Of a stretch of 64,000 bases of DNA, positions 59,715 to 64,000 are shown one piece after another. This stretch comes from Harpalus rubripes (Eukaryota > Arthropoda > Insecta > Coleoptera > Carabidae). Location of the stretch: contig OY720461.1 in assembly GCA_963082715.1 (NCBI GenBank), positions 28,905,476 through 28,969,475 on the forward strand. Reading direction: 5' to 3'. Each line of letters starts with the position of its first letter. The stretch's first letter is position 1. Below the pieces are notes generated by a model. The model searched no databases. It had not been told where the DNA came from and saw only the letters and a list, made by a program, of their open reading frames with translations. Made by a program: the position numbers and the translations under genes.

Positions 59715-60685
59715 TTAATCCTTTTTGATATGTCCCTTTTTATTTATTTTCATATTTTCTTTACAAGTTTTGTGCAAATTATTCAAATCAAATGCGCCTT
59801 TAACATTATCCTCACCGAATAAAAACTTTTGTAACTTCCCTTTCGAGTCTGCATTAGGCCTTCTTATAATTTCTTTTCCATCTTGGAAAAGAATTATACT
59901 AGGAAGTTGTTTACTCAAAGAGCTATCATTTACGTGATATTTTTGTCCGGCGTCCGGATAGCGCCCCACATCAACTTTACCGAATTTTAAATTGTCTAAG
60001 GTGTAATCATAGCTCAATTTTGAAAAAATGGGAGCAAATGTAACGCAGGCAGGGTTCCAAACTGTGTAAAATTCGACAACCCAAGTTACTTTTTTGTCTC
60101 GTTGTAATTCTTCTATTAATCCTTGGGCCCCTCGGAAATATGTGACCATCTCTGGGCCGGAATATGTCGGCTCGGGGACCAGAAAAGCCATTACTGGAAA
60201 AATACAAATACGGTTTATACGAACCCAATTTCGCCCAAATTTATATTTATATGCAAAGATGTCTTCCTGAAACTAATGAATATTGCAAATAAAGTTGTGA
60301 CTTACAAATAAAAACGACCCCAAACACTAATCCCATCCTAAAATCGGCATAAAACCATAAAATAAGGTTCGCTACTTTTGTGTACATAAAACTAGACGAT
60401 AAATAGTTAATCATAGTCACACTTCCAGCTTTTCTTGTGCGTATCATGATCACAATTAATAGGAAAAACAATATTTCAGTCTCTCGCTAAAAATAGTTCA
60501 AAATTAGGCTTGCAAATTAGGGTAATTTGAAAATAACCTACCCCATCTAATTCACAATTATCTTGCAAGAATAATATGTTACATATAACTGGTGTTCTTT
60601 TGCAAATGATGTACGAAAGGCTTAAGATTATGTTGAATAAGTAATACGGACGAACCAACAATTTTAAATCTTGTTTAATCGACAT
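59715..60685 (-). CDS. TMX2: TMX2, thioredoxin-related transmembrane protein 2
   Basis: TMX2 is an ER/mitochondria-associated membrane protein with a lumen- or cytosol-facing thioredoxin-like domain. Exons on minus: 60542-60685, 60306-60486, 59715-60193 (introns 55 and 112 bp). The product is 267 residues, against 296 in human. Start at 60685 gives MSIKQDLKLLVRPYYLFN, like other insect TMX2. An in-frame ATG at 60766 is less likely. Membrane segments are about 14-27, 52-63 and 87-113. The conserved block is KVANLILWFYADFRMGL. The active-site-like motif is W-N-P-A-C at 154-158, not CXXC; family members also have one Cys here (SNDC in human). cis-Pro at about 206. The C-terminus ends in KKD, so the usual di-lysine signal is shifted by one. 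Confidence 0.92.
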
Positions 60686-60999
60686 TTTTGTTACTCGAGC
60701 ACACCTCTTTACAAAACAAATGTCAAATTTCAGTCCTGCCAGTTGTACATTTGTTACCATTTTCATCTCAATTCCCTAGAATTTGTGTTATTGTACTGTC
60801 ATCAAAATATAAAAGAAAATGTTTTATTAACTTTTGAAAGTGTGTTCTTGTGTATCAAATAGTTTTAGGTCGATTTCTCTGTTTAATTGAGGTATTTGAG
60901 TGAATCATTCGTTATTTGTAATGCGTGTGAAGAAGTTGTTAATATAACCCCAAAATTTTAGATTATATGTTAAAAAAAGTGTGATAATAGTTATTAACA
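60686..60999. promoter_or_regulatory. shared divergent promoter region, TMX2 / WASHC2
   Basis: 314 bp separate the two start codons on opposite strands. No clear TATA box at a proper distance was identified. Inferred from layout only. Confidence 0.5.
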
Positions 61000-62992
61000 A
61001 TGTCTGAAAGTGATAATAAACCATGGGAGAGACCATGGACCACTCAAGAAATGATCGACAATGCTTCCAACTGGAACTTGGCTGGAGATTCGGGATTGTT
61101 GAACTACTTGGAAGCTTTCTCCGAGGTAAACACATTTATTTACCTCCTAACTATTAAATTTTAAATAATATTGTTCTTTTAATAGCCTTGAATTTGAAAA
61201 TATCACGAAATATCCATTAGATATTTTACAATTAATTGAAATTTGTGTAGTATTTTGAAATAATCACTTGATCTGAAACAGAATGTGATGTCAAAATTCA
61301 TATAGCTTAACATGTGACAAACTATCGCCAACTATTATTTATATAAATAACAGTGGTAGTGGACAAACTGTTTGTCTATTGGCTATAACTGGCGTGCTGT
61401 ATGTACTTTGACGTCACAGGATTTGGTACAGCTACTAGATAATACATAGCTGACTCGTCCGCCATATTGGTGCCAAAATCAATGCAGTAAATTATGAAAT
61501 AAAAGTACATTTCTTATAAGTTTATGTACTAACTATTTTTCATAATTAAATATAACTTCCATATTTGTCATTTTATACTTATTTAAAATAATAAAACAAG
61601 AAAAAATACGGTTCGTTAAGATATTTGAGGTTAGAGAAAAATATATGAATTGCATAAGTACGTGTAAAAATTATAACCATTTCTCAAATGATTTGCAGTT
61701 TGGAGCAGAACAACCCGTTATTATGGATAATTTCTATGATTAATAATACTGTAACATTGATATTGAATTATTTAAGTGGCTCCACAATGGTGGACGAGTC
61801 AGCTGTAATTTATCTAGTAGCTATAGGATTTGGTTGTTTTCTTAACTATTCTATTCTTTTATTTAATGGGGTCCTATACCATCTTTTTAATGAACAAGTA
61901 CTATGAATTTTAGTGCAAACGAGAGAAAAAAAAATGTACGTAATAAGCGAGATATACATTTTTGAAATTCAGAATTTTGTGCGTGACGTAGCATGTCTTC
62001 ACCAGTGGTCGACAAACTTAGTTCTAGAGAGTACAAATTTTTCATCTTCGCATAGCTGAATTTTTATTATAGATATATAAACTTCTACGTTAATTCATGA
62101 ACAAATTATTATTAAGCATAAATAACAAATAAAATTCATTTTTTTGTTGATAAATTACCTATATTGAAAAAATTTGACCATTGTTTGACAATATTGTGAT
62201 ACCAACTATGGCTGCGGGTGGCGCTAGTGTTTGTCCTTTACTGGTTTCACGGTAGGTGGGCGCAAAAGGCGCGCGAGTCTCGCTGTAAAAATTGCTAGGA
62301 CATGATACGTCATCCTAATTATTAATCGACTTCAATCGCTCGTCGTTTGTGAACCAATTAATATTTATATAATATTCATGAATTTACGTATATTTTCGCA
62401 TTATTATCTACTAGTTAAAATTTGACTATGTATAGCAGTATTAAAACTAAAATATTTTATGTAGAGAATGTTTTCGCAAGTAAAAGACACCAACGATCGT
62501 CTAAACGATTTAATCGATACAGCAGACGCTACTAATTTATCCCTTCAAAATGCCATAAACAAATTTATGGGTCTCCGTAACACTCAATTCATCGAAAGTC
62601 GCGTTTATGAAGAAGATGAAACCCTCCCTACAAAACAACTGCCCGAGAAAGAAGAAAACCCCAAACCAACAGAAGCAGAACGCTTGGAAGAAATGAAGAA
62701 AGCCATCTGCAACGGTTTGGAGATCATAGATAAATATTACGAAAAAGTAGAAATACCAGAAAGTGATTCAGAAGATGATACGGATGGACCAAATATTTTG
62801 TACCGGCCGATTGATCCGTATATAGATCGACCGTTACCGTACGTTATTGGTACTTCTGAATGGCACAAATATTGGCATGTAGGTTTGGGGCATTCTTCTT
62901 CAGATTCTGAGGTCGAAAATGAGCAAGATCAATTTAGTGAGACTGAATCCGAACCCGAAATTAAGAATCTGCCCGAAAGAGATCGCACACAG
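61000..62992 (+). CDS. WASHC2: WASHC2 / FAM21, WASH complex subunit (first two exons)
   Basis: FAM21 anchors the WASH Arp2/3-activating complex to retromer on endosomes. Its N-terminal head joins the complex and its long acidic tail binds retromer and capping protein. Exon 1 is 61000-61125 (42 codons, includes ERPWTTQEM and SGLLNYLEAFSE). Exon 2 is 62465-62992 (176 codons), phase 0. Diagnostic blocks are NTQFIESRVY (about residue 81), IDRPLPYVIG and the acidic DSEDD/ETESE stretches. The chosen donor is ACAG|GTAAAA at 62992. Reading on instead gives KKKTGVAVS and a stop, but that part is the end of an A-type transposon, so it is not the true C-terminus. The remaining exons lie beyond the window. 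Confidence 0.92.
61308..61910. repeat. dispersed repeat with short inverted arms in WASHC2 intron 1
   Basis: acatgtgacaaactatcgcc and the next about 130 bp match 38708 onward. tggtgg/tggcggacgagtcagct with tctagtagct occurs inverted at about 61425-61475 and 61780-61835. A 72-codon plus-strand frame (61688-61906) falls inside the right arm and is not supported as a gene. Confidence 0.55.
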
Positions 62993-63019
62993 GTAAAAGA
63001 ATTTGATTATTCTCAATAT

Positions 63020-63590
63020 TTAAAAAAAAAAACAGGAGTGGCCGTCTCATGACCTCCCGCCAATTCCATGTTTAATATAGCAATGAGCATTAAGTAAAGA
63101 ATCACTTCCGGTTGATCGTTTGTAAACAAAATCTAATTTGTTATTCCAATAAATAGAAAAGTTTGTAATACGGAATTTTGGATTATATTTTATTATGTTT
63201 TTCCTCGAAAATCTCTTCAGAGCTTCAATTAAAATACCACTTCCGATTTATCAATTTTAGCCAAAATCCAATATGTTATTCCCATTGATATAAAATATTT
63301 AATTAAAAACTGTTTTGGGCTTGGAGTAAAGAACCACTTCCGGTTGTCCATTTTAACCTAAAATCTAATCGACTCTTTATAAGAATGCAGAAAGCTTAAA
63401 TACGGAAAATAGAATTTTTTGGAGGTTTGATACGAGAATAAAAACCGCGACACTCACATAGAAAGACAGACATCATTGTAAAAATAGTAAAAACATGTTG
63501 TGGGGACCACAATTCGTGCTTATTCACTGAAAACTCACTATCTAATCCAGTCAATAAAGGAGTCGTTAGGAGGTAAACATACTAAAAGTC
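63020..63590 (-). mobile_element. A-type element copy A6, no TG tract
   Basis: Minus orientation: the degenerate end aggagtggccgtctcatgac, ccgcc at 63028, two acttccgg boxes (about 63105, 63337; a third diverged copy at about 63240), seed gacagacatcatt at about 63463, ggggacca. The head is close to 63575. The simple repeat is almost absent (cactcacatagaaag). It lies just after the WASHC2 donor at 62992. Confidence 0.75.
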
Positions 63591-64000
63591 CCCGGACATA
63601 GTAGGTGAGCGGGGTCCAGGGGGGGGGGGACCGAAAAAGTATCTATTTTTGGTTTTTTGCTTATATCTTGAAGACGATGCGCCTTATTAAAAAAGTCGTT
63701 ATATACAAAATGAAAGCTGACAAAATTTCCTACATCTTTAAGTTGTTAAGTTTTTTTCTATCTTCAACCGTTTATGAGATATCTGCTATCAAAAACCACA
63801 AATTTTCAAAAAAATATATTTTACCTGACGTTTTTCGTTAAACTCTTCTCTATAGTATCTCATCTCTTCGGTTTACAGAAAAATTTCCATACAAGAATTT
63901 GTAGAGTATTAAATTTCCTTCAAACACATTTTCTATCTTATCTTCAACTGAACAACAGTTATGGCAATTTGTTTTTTTTTTTTTTTTTTTGGATAAATTT
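63591..64000. other. WASHC2 intron sequence, no exon seen
   Basis: Contains a G-run (about 63619-63629) and a T-run (about 63971-63990). No exon of FAM21 recognised. Confidence 0.4.

Noticed and set aside
61688..61906. 72-codon hydrophobic ORF in WASHC2 intron 1
   Set aside because: It overlaps an inverted arm of a repeat that also occurs at 61425-61475; no homology recognised.

Overview
The window looks like part of an insect nuclear genome, and a beetle is a reasonable guess. It is AT-rich, introns are 55-112 bp where transposons have not enlarged them, splice sites are GT-AG, and mariner, hAT, Harbinger-like, Tc1-like, LINE, LTR and Penelope-like debris is abundant. Only three genes are well supported, all in the last 12 kb. 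The first 52 kb is layered transposon remains with no confident host gene. I found no functional tRNA, no rRNA and no CRISPR array.

Gene block (52.2-64 kb). Nup88, a nuclear pore subunit, runs on + from 52218 to 59515 in ten exons; its roughly 150 N-terminal codons are not visible. It converges on TMX2, a thioredoxin-like ER membrane protein on - with three exons (59715-60685), about 200 bp away. TMX2 is divergent from WASHC2/FAM21 (+, first two coding exons 61000-62992), a subunit of the endosomal WASH complex. The roughly 315 bp between the two start codons is probably a shared promoter. The three genes act in different cell compartments; I infer no joint pathway.

Repeat desert (1-52 kb). 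The dominant component is a set of about a dozen related elements, called here A, E and C types. Each starts with a small hairpin (acctcc or acttcc type), ends in a ccacatcaga-like box, and sits between T-runs. Most carry a simple repeat at one fixed internal place, just after gatgtctgt. In one copy this repeat is a pure (TG)n tract of 1573 bp. C-type copies carry 2, 1 or 0 tRNA-like modules. A- and E-type copies carry one to eight CCGGAAGT boxes.

Other dated or datable insertions: four copies of one solo-LTR family (one with a 4-bp TSD); two hAT elements with perfect 8-bp TSDs; two mariner relics on -, one split by an A element and one holding both an E element and a hAT; several Harbinger-like elements with TAA/TTA TSDs; a Penelope-like unit with inverted arms, a hammerhead-like core and a 16-bp TSD; many TA-flanked MITEs, some nested two or three deep; and a 2.9-kb unit with arms of about 325 bp around an unidentified spliced ORF.
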